Assembly: GCA_026386955.1 (NCBI GenBank)
Contig: JAPLMQ010000218.1
Coordinates: 1 to 59,062, forward strand
Reading direction: 5' to 3'
From: Planctomycetota bacterium
Lineage (GTDB): Bacteria; Planctomycetota; Phycisphaerae; Phycisphaerales; Phycisphaeraceae
DNA: 59,062 nucleotides
Below, piece after piece: positions 36,420 to 45,221 of this stretch; the first letter of the stretch is position 1, and each line of letters starts with the position of its first letter. The notes beneath the pieces are model-generated. The model searched no databases, was not told the DNA's origin, and was given only the letters and a program-made list of their open reading frames with translations. The position numbers and the translations under genes were made by a program.

Positions 36420-37829
36420 TTGACCACCTATCCCCGGCCTTCGCCACTTCCCTCAGGAATCGCCCGCGTCACGCGCGATCGGCTGCTGCTCTCCGCGCCG
36501 CCGGACCGCGCCTCGCAGGGAATACTGCGCTACGCGTTGGGCTTCCCTTTCCAGGCCGGCCCCCGCACGATGGGCATCATGGCGATGCGGACCCTCGAGG
36601 CGACGCCGAACTACGGCTACCTCGACGGCTCCGACGTCATCCTGCTCGACGACCTTGTCCAGCCGCGCCCCGAGCAGGTTTTCCCCGCGACACGCAACGC
36701 GATCGAGCCCGGCCCCGCTGGCGAGCCGCCGCAACTGCAACTCCGGGGGCCGATGCTCGGCGGGTTCGTCCCGCTCGGCGCCCTGCGGCCCGACGGATCG
36801 CCCCACCCCCACGCCGGCACGGGCTTCGGCATCGCCCAGTCGCAGCGGTTCCCTTTCGTCGACGATCGCTTCCAATGGAGCGACCCGCAGCGGCTCGACA
36901 TGAACGAGGCCTACCAGCTCGCCTACGACGGGAAGAGCTTCACGACGCGGCTCTCGCATCGCTGGATGCAGAAGAGCGGCGAGCCCCTCCGCATCGGCGA
37001 CACCGACTGGGCGGTGCTCACCGACTGGCTCTCGACGGCGATCCCCGACGGCGACGACCTGCTCCTGCCCACGCTCGGGGCGAAGGTCGACCGCTCGGCG
37101 CTGAGCGTGGGCGTCATCCGCTGGGCTCGCCGCGGCGGCGCGTGGACCCCGGTGGACTACGACCCGGTCGAGGTCACGCCCGGCCCGGTGCCGGAGGGGC
37201 CGAACCCGAAGGAACGCTGCCCGTGGATGGAGCCGAGCTTGGCCCGCGACGCCGACGGCTCGCTGTTGGTGGCCGCCCGCGGAGCCGACACCTTCCACGA
37301 CGCGGGGCCGACGGGCTCGGGCTATGTGCTGCGCGTCTGGCGCTCGACGAGCCCCGGGAAATGGGAAACCATCGTCAACGTGCCCGCGGCGCGCCTCAAC
37401 TCGCCCGTGACCGTCAATGTCACCGCCGACGGCTCGGCCTACCTCGTCTCCAACCCGTACGACCGCGCGTTCATCCCCGAGACCGACGCCACAGGGCGCG
37501 GCCGGGAGCGAGTCGCGCTCTGGCCGCTGAACTCGACGCGCACGGGCGTGCAGTCGGCCATGATCGTCCGCGACTGCCTCCGCGAGTTCGGCCCGCCGCC
37601 CACCCTCGGCAGGCCCGACCAGCCACCCGAGAAGTGGATGGCCGACCACGCCAACGGCGTGACCGTCCGCCTCGCCGACGGCCAATGGCGACACATCCTC
37701 TGCTATCGCCTCTGCCACTACCCGCGCTACCGCAATTACGGCACGCCCCCGTCGCCGCACAACGGCTGCGCGGTCGAGGAGATCGTGACGACGGGCCCGG
37801 CCCGGCCGACATGGCGGTTCAGCGAATGA
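36420..37829 (+). CDS. BNR/sialidase-like beta-propeller protein, start uncertain
   Basis: The product is 469 aa as read from TTG 36420. It is paralogous to the minus-strand protein at 49888-51213: both share VTRxxxxLxxPP, DVILLDDL/DMILFDDL, the PHPHAGTGFG block, IPDGDD and EPSLARDADGSL, EPSIVRDRDGSL. These look like six-bladed propeller blades of the sialidase/BNR clan. No catalytic Arg triad could be assigned. TTG is the only in-frame start before residue 51 and has no ribosome site. An ATG at 36391 overlapping the PHP stop reads MSDSIHGRIP and would enter this frame if one base were added near 36417-36420, so the true N-terminus may be MSDSIHGRIPLTTYP. Confidence 0.65.
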   Translation: MTTYPRPSPLPSGIARVTRDRLLLSAPPDRASQGILRYALGFPFQAGPRTMGIMAMRTLEATPNYGYLDGSDVILLDDLVQPRPEQVFPATRNAIEPGPAGEPPQLQLRGPMLGGFVPLGALRPDGSPHPHAGTGFGIAQSQRFPFVDDRFQWSDPQRLDMNEAYQLAYDGKSFTTRLSHRWMQKSGEPLRIGDTDWAVLTDWLSTAIPDGDDLLLPTLGAKVDRSALSVGVIRWARRGGAWTPVDYDPVEVTPGPVPEGPNPKERCPWMEPSLARDADGSLLVAARGADTFHDAGPTGSGYVLRVWRSTSPGKWETIVNVPAARLNSPVTVNVTADGSAYLVSNPYDRAFIPETDATGRGRERVALWPLNSTRTGVQSAMIVRDCLREFGPPPTLGRPDQPPEKWMADHANGVTVRLADGQWRHILCYRLCHYPRYRNYGTPPSPHNGCAVEEIVTTGPARPTWRFSE

Positions 37830-37854
37830 TCTCCTCGCCCGCGCGACTTGAAAA

Positions 37855-38682
37855 TCACTGCGGCGGCGAACTCGGGCGGAAGAAGGGCTTGTCGCCCTGG
37901 ATGGTGACGCGGTGACCCGTGCGGGTGTGCGGCTTGTAGTCCCAGATCGCCAGATGCTGGGTGCAGCGGTTGTCCCAAAAGGCGACGTCGTTCCTCCGCC
38001 AATTGAGTCGGACGTGGTAATACGGATTCTCGATGCGTTCGAAAAGGTGCGATAGCAATGCCTTGCTCTCACCGGGCCGCAGGCCGACGATCTGTGTGGT
38101 GAAGAGCCGGCTGACATAGAGCGCTTGCCGGCCGGTCTCGGGGTGCGTTCGGATGATCGGGTGCTCGGCCTTGGGAACGGGCGGCGGGCCGGAGGGGTAT
38201 TGGTGCTCCGCGGTGAGGCCTTGGAGAAACCGCTGCATCGCGGGCGAAAAATCGTCGTAAGCGGCGTACATGCTGGCGAACATCGTGTCGCCTCCGCACG
38301 GGGGCGGCGTGTGGATCTGCAGCATCGTGCCCATCGGGGGCTCTGCGTCGCAGGAGACGTCGGAATGCCACATCGGGCCGAAGTGGCCCTTGGAGTTCTC
38401 GTCGGCATGGACCACCAGGATTCCGGGGAAATCCTGCAGATGCCGGATGGTCGGATGCATGTGGATCTTGCCGAAATGCCGCCCCAACTCAAGGTGGCGG
38501 GCGGGCTCGATCCGGTTCTGGCCGCGGAAAAAGAGAACTTGGTGTTCCAGCAGCGCACGGCGGATCTCAGCGGCCTGCTCGGGCGTGATCGGCTGGGAAA
38601 GGTCGATGCCGGTGATGTCGGCGCCGATGGTCGGGTTGACGGGCGTGACCTGAAGAGTCTTGTACCGGCTGGTGGCTTCCAT
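37855..38682 (-). CDS. TauD/TfdA-family 2-oxoglutarate dioxygenase
   Basis: The product is 275 aa from ATG 38682. Family marks: QVTPVNPTIGADITGIDLSQPI at the start, the metal H-x-D in GPMWHSDVSC (H106, D108), distal His in CTQHLAIWDYKP (H243) and Arg in GHRVTIQGD (R258). TauD-type enzymes hydroxylate next to sulfonate, carboxylate or ether groups so that the bond breaks. A sulfonated or sulfated sugar fits the sulfatase-rich context, but that is inference. Its gene converges with the BNR-like gene (25-bp gap) and diverges from the SGNH hydrolase. Confidence 0.88.
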   Translation of the reverse strand: MEATSRYKTLQVTPVNPTIGADITGIDLSQPITPEQAAEIRRALLEHQVLFFRGQNRIEPARHLELGRHFGKIHMHPTIRHLQDFPGILVVHADENSKGHFGPMWHSDVSCDAEPPMGTMLQIHTPPPCGGDTMFASMYAAYDDFSPAMQRFLQGLTAEHQYPSGPPPVPKAEHPIIRTHPETGRQALYVSRLFTTQIVGLRPGESKALLSHLFERIENPYYHVRLNWRRNDVAFWDNRCTQHLAIWDYKPHTRTGHRVTIQGDKPFFRPSSPPQ

Positions 38683-38859
38683 CTTCGATTCGGCTTCCAA
38701 GCGTTGCGGGGCGATTGACGAACGTCCGAGCCATTCTAATCTGTAACCCAACCGACACGACGCGCGAATGGACCGCGCCCCAGGCAAATGACCCGCGCGC
38801 CCTCGCCGCCCGGACGCTGCGAATTCACCGCTGCAAGCAACCCCCTTCGCGGAACCACA

Positions 38860-39915
38860 ATGACGGCTCCCACCAACAACCTTGTGACGAAGAAGGCCAA
38901 CCCGAAATGGTTCGCCGGCGCGGTCTCGCTGCAGACGATCGCATCGGGAATCCAGCCTTGGCGCGTGCCCTTCGAGGAGCGCGACCTCTTCGAGACGGCC
39001 CTACTCACCCGCGCGACGATGGCGGCCGGTGTGAGGCTCGCCATCGTCACCGACTCGCCGACGCTGCGCCTGGACGTGACGAAGGGCGAGCGGTTCGACG
39101 ACGCCAGCGACCCGCAGTGGACATTAGACCTGCTCGTCGACGGAAAGTTCCACCAGCGCGTCGCCGCGCCGGCCGGGCAAGGCCCGATCGAGTTCACGGG
39201 GTGGGCCCGCGGCAAGCATCGGATGGAGATTTACCTCCCCCACTTCGAGGCGGTGCGTGTCCGCTCGTTGGCGCTTGCGAAGGGCGCGGCGCTCAGCCCC
39301 GCGCCCGACAAGCGCAAGCGGTGGGTCTGCTACGGAAGCTCGATCACGCAATGCCGCTCCGCCGCCGGCCCCAGCGAGACCTGGCCAGCCTTGGTGGCAC
39401 GGCAATTCGACCTCAACCTCACCTGCCTGGGCTACGGCGGGCAGTGCCAGCTCGACCCGATGATCGCCCGGACCATCCGCGACATGAAGGCCGACGTCAT
39501 CAGCCTCTGCCTGGGCATCAACGTCCAAGGGGCGGGATCGCTCAGCCCGCGCACCTTCCGCCCCGCCGTCATCGGCCTGATCCGCACCATCCGCGATGGG
39601 CACCCCAAGACCCCCATCGCCTGCGTCTCACCCATCTGCAGCCTTCCCCGGGAGACGGTTCCCAACGCCGTGGGCTTCTCGCTGGAGGAGATGCGCAAGC
39701 ACGTCGCCTCGGCCGTGGAGCTTCTCCGATCGCATGGCGACCGGAACCTGCACCACGTCGACGGGCTCAAGCTCTTCGGAGTCGAGTTCGACCCCCACAT
39801 GCCCGACCATCTCCACCCCGACGCCGAAGGCTACCGCCTGCTGGCGAAGCAGTACGCGAAGGTGGTCATGCCGAAACTCGGCTTCAAGGCCAATCTCAGG
39901 GCCAAAGCGCTGTAA
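38860..39915 (+). CDS. SGNH/GDSL-family hydrolase
   Basis: The product is 351 aa from ATG 38860. An N-terminal beta domain of about 145 residues precedes the hydrolase, as in two-domain SGNH esterases. The blocks are VCYGSSITQC (Ser), LTCLGYGGQCQLD (Gly), LCLGINVQGAG (Asn) and MPDHLHPDAEGYRLLA (Asp and His). Likely a carbohydrate esterase removing acetyl or other acyl groups from glycans. No signal peptide is apparent. Stops of this and the next minus-strand gene are 6 bp apart. Confidence 0.83.
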   Translation: MTAPTNNLVTKKANPKWFAGAVSLQTIASGIQPWRVPFEERDLFETALLTRATMAAGVRLAIVTDSPTLRLDVTKGERFDDASDPQWTLDLLVDGKFHQRVAAPAGQGPIEFTGWARGKHRMEIYLPHFEAVRVRSLALAKGAALSPAPDKRKRWVCYGSSITQCRSAAGPSETWPALVARQFDLNLTCLGYGGQCQLDPMIARTIRDMKADVISLCLGINVQGAGSLSPRTFRPAVIGLIRTIRDGHPKTPIACVSPICSLPRETVPNAVGFSLEEMRKHVASAVELLRSHGDRNLHHVDGLKLFGVEFDPHMPDHLHPDAEGYRLLAKQYAKVVMPKLGFKANLRAKAL

Positions 39916-39921
39916 CCGCGC

Positions 39922-41882
39922 TCACTTGCCCGCCGCCGGCTGGACAATCGCCATGCCGAAGTAGCGGTTGTTGCGGTACCCGCAGCGCGACGGCTCACCC
40001 GTGTAGAGCAGGTTGAAGCGGTTCTTGCCCAGCAGGGCTGCGTCGACCAGGAACTTGTCCACCCCGGGCTCGAGGAGACAATCCTTCAGCGGGATCAGCG
40101 CGTGCACCTCGTAGCCGAAGGGCTTGATGGGGACGATGCGGCAAGGGTAGGTGGGGTCACCCGCCTTCTTGCCGTTCTCGTTGAAGATGAGGTTCTTGTC
40201 GCCCGTGGGCGTGAGGGCCTGGAAGTGGAACTGGCGGATCTTCGTGCTGCCGATGCCGCTGACGTAGAGATCCAAACCGGCCATACCGAACTCGGGCCCC
40301 GACCACTTCGCGACCTCGGGCAAGCAACGGGGGTCCGTGATCTTGGCGCTGAACGCTAGGCTGTCGCCCGCCACCGCGAGGCGGATCTCCGCGGCCGAGT
40401 CGCCCGCGCCGCCGACAAGGCGCATCAAGGGATCGGTGGAAGGGCCGCCCTCGGGCCGGCGGATCTCCGTGTAGGTGTCGCCGTCAGAATGGATGACGCG
40501 CGGCTTCTGCTCCTTCAACGCCTCGGCCACGGCGTCGAGCCCCGACAAGGCCGGCAGGCGCGGCACGTCCGTCGTCTCGTTCGCGGGCACGCCGAACATC
40601 TGGGTCATCGTCACGGGCTTCCCGTCGACGCCCGGCAATTCATAGGTCGCGACAAGCCTGGGCGCGGGAAACACCGGAGCGGGTCCAGCCGACGCGGGGG
40701 CGAAGGCGAAATCCGCCTCGGCCAGCGCGCCGGGCTCGGGTTTGAGTTTGACCTCCGCCGGGGTGACCTTCCAACCCGGGGCCTCCCACTTCAAGGTGAC
40801 GGGCAGCGGCTCCTTGCGCGGGTTGGTCTGGGCGAAATGAACCATCCCACCGTTTCGGTACAGGTTGCCTTGGATCTCAACGCTCGTGCGGATGTCCTTG
40901 AGCAATCCCGCTTGATGGAAGAATCCCGGGATGTTCACCATCCGGCGGATGTCGTTGCCGGGATGGGGATTGAATTTGCTGAGCGCCTCGCCGCGCTTCG
41001 CGCGGGCGGCGGCGTAGGCTTCGGGCGACATCGTCTTGGGGTCGGGAAACGCGATCTCGTAGGGATTCTCCTGCTTTCCGATGGACTCCTCATAGGCCTT
41101 CGCGTCCATGGGCTGCTGCCGCGGGAAGACCGAGACCCATAACTCCTGCCCGGTCTTGAGGCGGTACGTCACTTCGCCAAAGTCCTTCTGCCACTGCGGC
41201 CCCATCGCGACCTTGCCATCGGGGGCCTTCGCCTTGCCGCCCCGCTCAAAGCGGCCCCACCCCGCGGCGTCGCGGTAGAAGCTCATGCCGAAATTCCCCC
41301 AGAACACCGGCCTCTTCTGCCCGCGGAACGAGTCGTCGCTCATCGCGCTGATGCCGATCCCCCCGTTGGAGTCCATGGCCAAAAAGCTTCCGCCCTGCTG
41401 GGCCTCGAACTCCGGCTTGAACATGATGAGGACATCGACCGTCATCTCCATCTTGGCCTTGATGGCCACCACTGAATCGCCCATGCAGGTCACCGTGGAC
41501 CCTGAGTAGTCCAACTGGCAGGTGAAATCGTCGAGCTGCTCGATCGACTGCAGCCCCCCCGCCCGAAGTTGAGCATCGACACGTCCCGTTCGATGGGAAT
41601 CCGCTGCGTGCAGATCAGCGGCCAATGCATCATGAACTGCGAGCCCGTCGAGGTGACGGTGGTGACGTAGCGGTTGTCCTTGTCCGCCACGAAGACCTTC
41701 TCCAGCCGCATCGGAGCGCCGCCGCCGACGGCGGGGACGTCCACGACCCGGAAAGGCGCGATGCCCAGGCTCGTCGGCCGCCACCAGCAATAGTTGCCCT
41801 CCTCGGCCACGCATGGAGCGGCGGCGAAGAGGATCATGCCCACGGCGAAGACGGCGATCCGCACTGCGTTTGAAATGTTCAT
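39922..41882 (-). pseudogene. secreted protein of unknown family, frameshifted in a C7 tract (paralogue of 43177-45138)
   Basis: ATG 41882 starts a signal peptide (MNISNAVRIAVFAVGMILFAAAPCVA). The frame breaks at 41554-41560, a run of seven C on the plus strand (G on the coding strand). With eight G the protein reads FGRGGLQSIEQLDDFTC and aligns residue for residue with LDGGITRSIEQMDDKTC of the paralogue. The rest (MGDSVVAIKAKMEMTVDVLIMFKPEF...to the C-terminus) follows in the second frame. The repaired product is about 653 aa. The middle has a beta domain (VTLKWEAPGWKVTPAEVKLKPEPG). The C-terminal 150 residues resemble a CBM9-like fold (LYVSGIGSTKIRQFHFQAL; YEVHALIPLKDCLLEPG). Function unknown; the long upstream frame to 42294 is a shadow of the Gfo gene. 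Confidence 0.72.
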
Positions 41883-41978
41883 GCGATTTTCCCAGAGACC
41901 ATCCACCAGGGTCGTTGCCACAAACGCGGGATCGCGGCGGGCAATTGCAAAGCCCGCGAGCCCCACCCCTCGCCATGT

Positions 41979-43070
41979 CTATCCCTTGATCCGCACTTCC
42001 CTGCCCGTCCGGCTGCTCTCGTAGATGCCGTCGAGGATCTGCATCACCGCCAGGCCGTGGTCGCCGGAGCACTGCGGGTTGCCGTCCTCGCGGATTGACT
42101 TCACGAAGTCGGCCTGCACCGTCGGCGTGTCCGAAGGCAACGTCGCGAGCTGCACGTCCACCAAGTTGCCGTGCTCCCGGCGGTGGATGCGGATCGGTGC
42201 GTCGACGTAGTTCTCGGTCCTTCGCACCGCGCCGCCCTCCGTCCCGTAGATCGCCATCACCACCTGCTCGGGGTGCTCGTGGTGGCTGGCCCAACTGACC
42301 TCCAGCGCGATCGTCGCCCCGCCCTCCAGGCGGATGTAGCCGGTGACGAAGTCCTCCACGTCCATGACGCTGGTGGGCTTGTCGGTCTTCCCGAAGACGT
42401 TGCGCGTCTGCCCGTTGACGGCGAGGACCTTGGGGTAGCCCAAAATGCTCATGACGGTGTCCATCGCGTGGACACCCAGGTCGATCAGGCAGCCGCCGCC
42501 GGAGCGCTTTGAGTCGAAGAACCAGCTTCCCGGGCCGCCTGGGATCCCGCGGCGGCGATGCCAGGAGATGCGGGCGTGGTAGATCTCGCCCAGATCGCCG
42601 GCGTGGGCGTACTGCGCGATGGCGCGGGCGGCCGGGGTCATGCGGTGGTTGAAATGGACGCCCAGCTTGAGCCCGCGCTTCTCCGCGGTCCGCACCATCT
42701 CGCGGGCCTGCGCGGTGTCCATCGCCAGGGGCTTTTCGCAGAGGACGTGCAGCCCCGCCTTCAGGGCCGCCATCGTGAGCGGATGGTGCAGGAAGTTGGG
42801 CGTGGCGATCGAGACCGCGTCGAGCAGGCCCGAGTCGAACATCGCCTGGGCGTCGGCGAAGAGGGCCGAGGCGGGCAGCCCGTACTCCTTGCCCGCGGCC
42901 GCGAGGCGCGTCGTGTCGACGTCGCTGACGCCGGCGATCACGCAGTCCGGCACGTTCTTGTAGCAGTTGAGGTGGTGCCTTCCCATGCCCAGCCCCACGA
43001 CGCCGACGCGGGTCGGGGCGGCCGGGGTGGCGGAGGTCGTCTTGCGGCGGACGGTCTTTCGAGCGGCCAT
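41979..43070 (-). CDS. Gfo/Idh/MocA-family oxidoreductase
   Basis: The product is 363 aa from ATG 43070, with GGAG 8-9 bases upstream. After a basic tail comes VGVVGLGMGRHHLNCYKNVP (nucleotide loop), VLCEKPLAMD (Lys-Pro catalytic strand), HFNHRMTPAARAI and GGGCLIDLGVHAMD (His of the active site). These enzymes act on sugars or inositols with tightly bound NAD(P). It lies between two paralogous secreted proteins on the same strand, with 96-107 bp to each neighbour, and ends in TAG. A role in processing a sugar released outside by the neighbours is inferred. Confidence 0.9.
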   Translation of the reverse strand: MAARKTVRRKTTSATPAAPTRVGVVGLGMGRHHLNCYKNVPDCVIAGVSDVDTTRLAAAGKEYGLPASALFADAQAMFDSGLLDAVSIATPNFLHHPLTMAALKAGLHVLCEKPLAMDTAQAREMVRTAEKRGLKLGVHFNHRMTPAARAIAQYAHAGDLGEIYHARISWHRRRGIPGGPGSWFFDSKRSGGGCLIDLGVHAMDTVMSILGYPKVLAVNGQTRNVFGKTDKPTSVMDVEDFVTGYIRLEGGATIALEVSWASHHEHPEQVVMAIYGTEGGAVRRTENYVDAPIRIHRREHGNLVDVQLATLPSDTPTVQADFVKSIREDGNPQCSGDHGLAVMQILDGIYESSRTGREVRIKG

Positions 43071-43176
43071 GCGGGATGCTCCAGGATGAGTTGCAGTCGA
43101 ATGGACTTTGAAGTGGGCCAGCATAGTTGCGGCTGCCGCCCTGCCAAGTCGCGCAGGCGGCTCCCGCCGTGCGGCG

Positions 43177-45138
43177 TCAAGGCGCGGCCGGCTTGCCGGC
43201 AGCGGGAGCCACGACCGCCAGCGCGAAGTGGCGGCTGCTGCGCTCGGGGTGCCTGCCGGGGTCGCCGGTGTAGAGCAGAGTGAAGTGCTTCCGCGTGCTC
43301 AGGCCGACGTCGACAAGGAATTGCTCGGCGCCGGGCTCCAGCAGCAAGTCCTTCAGCGGGATCAGGGCCTGCAATTCGTACCCAAACGGCTTGAGCGACA
43401 CGGATCGGCACATGAACTCGGCATCGCCCAGCTTCTTCCCGTTCTCGCTGAGGACAATGCTCTTCTCGCCCGTGGGCGCCAGCAACTGCACGTGGACCTG
43501 GCGGACCGTCGCGCTCCCGGGCCGGCCGATGTAGAGGTCGATCGCGCTACCCGTGCCGTAGCCGCCCATGCCCCACTGGGGTGTGTCGGCCGGGCTATAC
43601 GGGTCCAAGGCCTTGACATGCAGCGCCAAGTTGTCTCCCGCGATCGCCAGCCGGATCTCGGCGGTGCCGTTGCCCTCCGAGTTGAGGACGCGCAGCTTCG
43701 GCTCCGTCGCCGGGCCACCCTCGGGCCGACGCGTCTCGACATACCCCTGCCCCTCTGGATGGAGCACCGCCGGCGTCTGGGCCTTGAGGGCATCGACCAT
43801 GGCATCAAGCCCGTTCAGGGACGGAAGCCGCGGGACCGCGATCGATTCATTCACGAAAACGGCATGATCCTGCGTCACCGTAATGGATTTCCCATCCGCG
43901 CCGGGAAACTCATAGACGGCCTGGAGCGTGGGCGTCGATGGCTTCGCGCCCGCGAGCTTGGGGTCTTGGCTCGCGACATGCGGCATGAAGGTGAAGACTG
44001 TCTCCGCCACCGCGCCCGGCTCAGGCTTGAGCTTGGCCTCCCACGGACTGACCCGCCAACCCGGGGCGTCCCACTTCAATGTGACCGGCAGCGGCGCGTT
44101 CGTCGCGTTCGACTGGATGACGCGGATCGTTCCGCCTTGCCGGTATACGCCTGCCTGGATCTCCAATGTGTTGCGGATTTGCTTGAGAAGGCTGGCCTGC
44201 TGGAAAAACGCGGGGGCGTCCACAAGCCGAAGGATTTCGTTCCCGGGATAAAGGTCGGCCAGCGGCGCCTTCCATGGGTTGGCCTTCGGCGCCGGGACGG
44301 CCGTCGTCTCGCCGTCCAGCCCGGGCAGCCGGCCGTCGTCGTTGAAGGGGTCGTCGCGCTTCGCCGCGGGGACGAGCGACGCCGCGAACGCCTTGGCGTC
44401 CAGCGGCTGCTTTTGCGGGAAGATCGAGAGCCACACTTCCTGCCCGGCCTTGAGACGGTAAACAAGCTCCGAGAAATCCTTCTGGCCTTCGGGCCCGGGC
44501 ACGGCCGCGCCGCCGACGCCGTTCGCCGCCGGATGAAGCATGATCCGCGCCCGCCCCGCGTCGTCCCGCCCGAATGCCCCGTTCAGGTTCGCCCAATACA
44601 CCGGCCGCTTCAGCCCCTGGAAGGACCCGTCGTCCATCGAGCAGACGCCGAAGCCGCCTTCGTTGTCCATGAGCAGGCCGGCCCCCTTCTGCTGGGCCTG
44701 GTAGATGGGCTTGAACATCGCGAGGAATTTGACCTCCATGTCGCGCTTGGCCCGGAGGACCACCACGGAATCGCCGCGGAAGGTCAGTGATGCGCCTCCG
44801 ATGAACCCGCTCGGCGCGAGGCCCTCGACTTGGCATGTCTTGTCGTCCATCTGCTCGATCGACCGCGTGATCCCTCCGTCCAGCCAGACCACGACGACAT
44901 CCCGCGCCACGGGAACCCGCTGCGAGCAGACCAACAGGCATCCCTTCCACGTGAATTCGAACCGAGCCCCAGTGGACGTGACGTTGATGCTGGTGCCCGT
45001 ATGCGCGACTTCTTCCAGCCGCGTCTCCGGACCGGCTCCTGACGTCAGGCCGGTGTCGGCGGCCCGACAGGGAAGGGCCGACAGCGCGAACAATCCCGCG
45101 AAGAGGCCGGCGACGCTCAAAGCCTTGGCTGCGGTCAT
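43177..45138 (-). CDS. secreted protein of unknown family with CBM9-like C-terminus
   Basis: The product is 653 aa from ATG 45138. The signal peptide is AKALSVAGLFAGLFALSALPCRA. The first 170 residues hold TSINVTSTGARFEFTWKGCLLVCSQRVPV and VLRAKRDMEVKFLAMFKP, a beta-rich domain seen also in the 39922-41882 paralogue. Then comes a charged linker rich in K/D, a second beta domain (VTLKWDAPGWRVSPWEAKLKPEPGA) and a CBM9-like end (IDLYIGRPGSATVRQVHVQLLAP; YELQALIPLKDLLLEPGAEQF). No enzyme motif is seen. Its intact frame over the matching stretch supports the view that the paralogue's break is a lesion. Confidence 0.75.
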   Translation of the reverse strand: MTAAKALSVAGLFAGLFALSALPCRAADTGLTSGAGPETRLEEVAHTGTSINVTSTGARFEFTWKGCLLVCSQRVPVARDVVVVWLDGGITRSIEQMDDKTCQVEGLAPSGFIGGASLTFRGDSVVVLRAKRDMEVKFLAMFKPIYQAQQKGAGLLMDNEGGFGVCSMDDGSFQGLKRPVYWANLNGAFGRDDAGRARIMLHPAANGVGGAAVPGPEGQKDFSELVYRLKAGQEVWLSIFPQKQPLDAKAFAASLVPAAKRDDPFNDDGRLPGLDGETTAVPAPKANPWKAPLADLYPGNEILRLVDAPAFFQQASLLKQIRNTLEIQAGVYRQGGTIRVIQSNATNAPLPVTLKWDAPGWRVSPWEAKLKPEPGAVAETVFTFMPHVASQDPKLAGAKPSTPTLQAVYEFPGADGKSITVTQDHAVFVNESIAVPRLPSLNGLDAMVDALKAQTPAVLHPEGQGYVETRRPEGGPATEPKLRVLNSEGNGTAEIRLAIAGDNLALHVKALDPYSPADTPQWGMGGYGTGSAIDLYIGRPGSATVRQVHVQLLAPTGEKSIVLSENGKKLGDAEFMCRSVSLKPFGYELQALIPLKDLLLEPGAEQFLVDVGLSTRKHFTLLYTGDPGRHPERSSRHFALAVVAPAAGKPAAP

Positions 45139-45221
45139 CACAGAAATCCCCGAGGGTGCAAAGACGCCGACGTCGAGACCGATTCCCATTCCACGAGCCC
45201 CGCTTCACGTCGCGGGCCAAT

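Noticed and set aside
41883..42294. An N-terminal extension of the 39922 protein to 42294
   Set aside because: It is Arg-rich antiphase sequence of the Gfo/Idh gene; the real start is the signal peptide at 41882.
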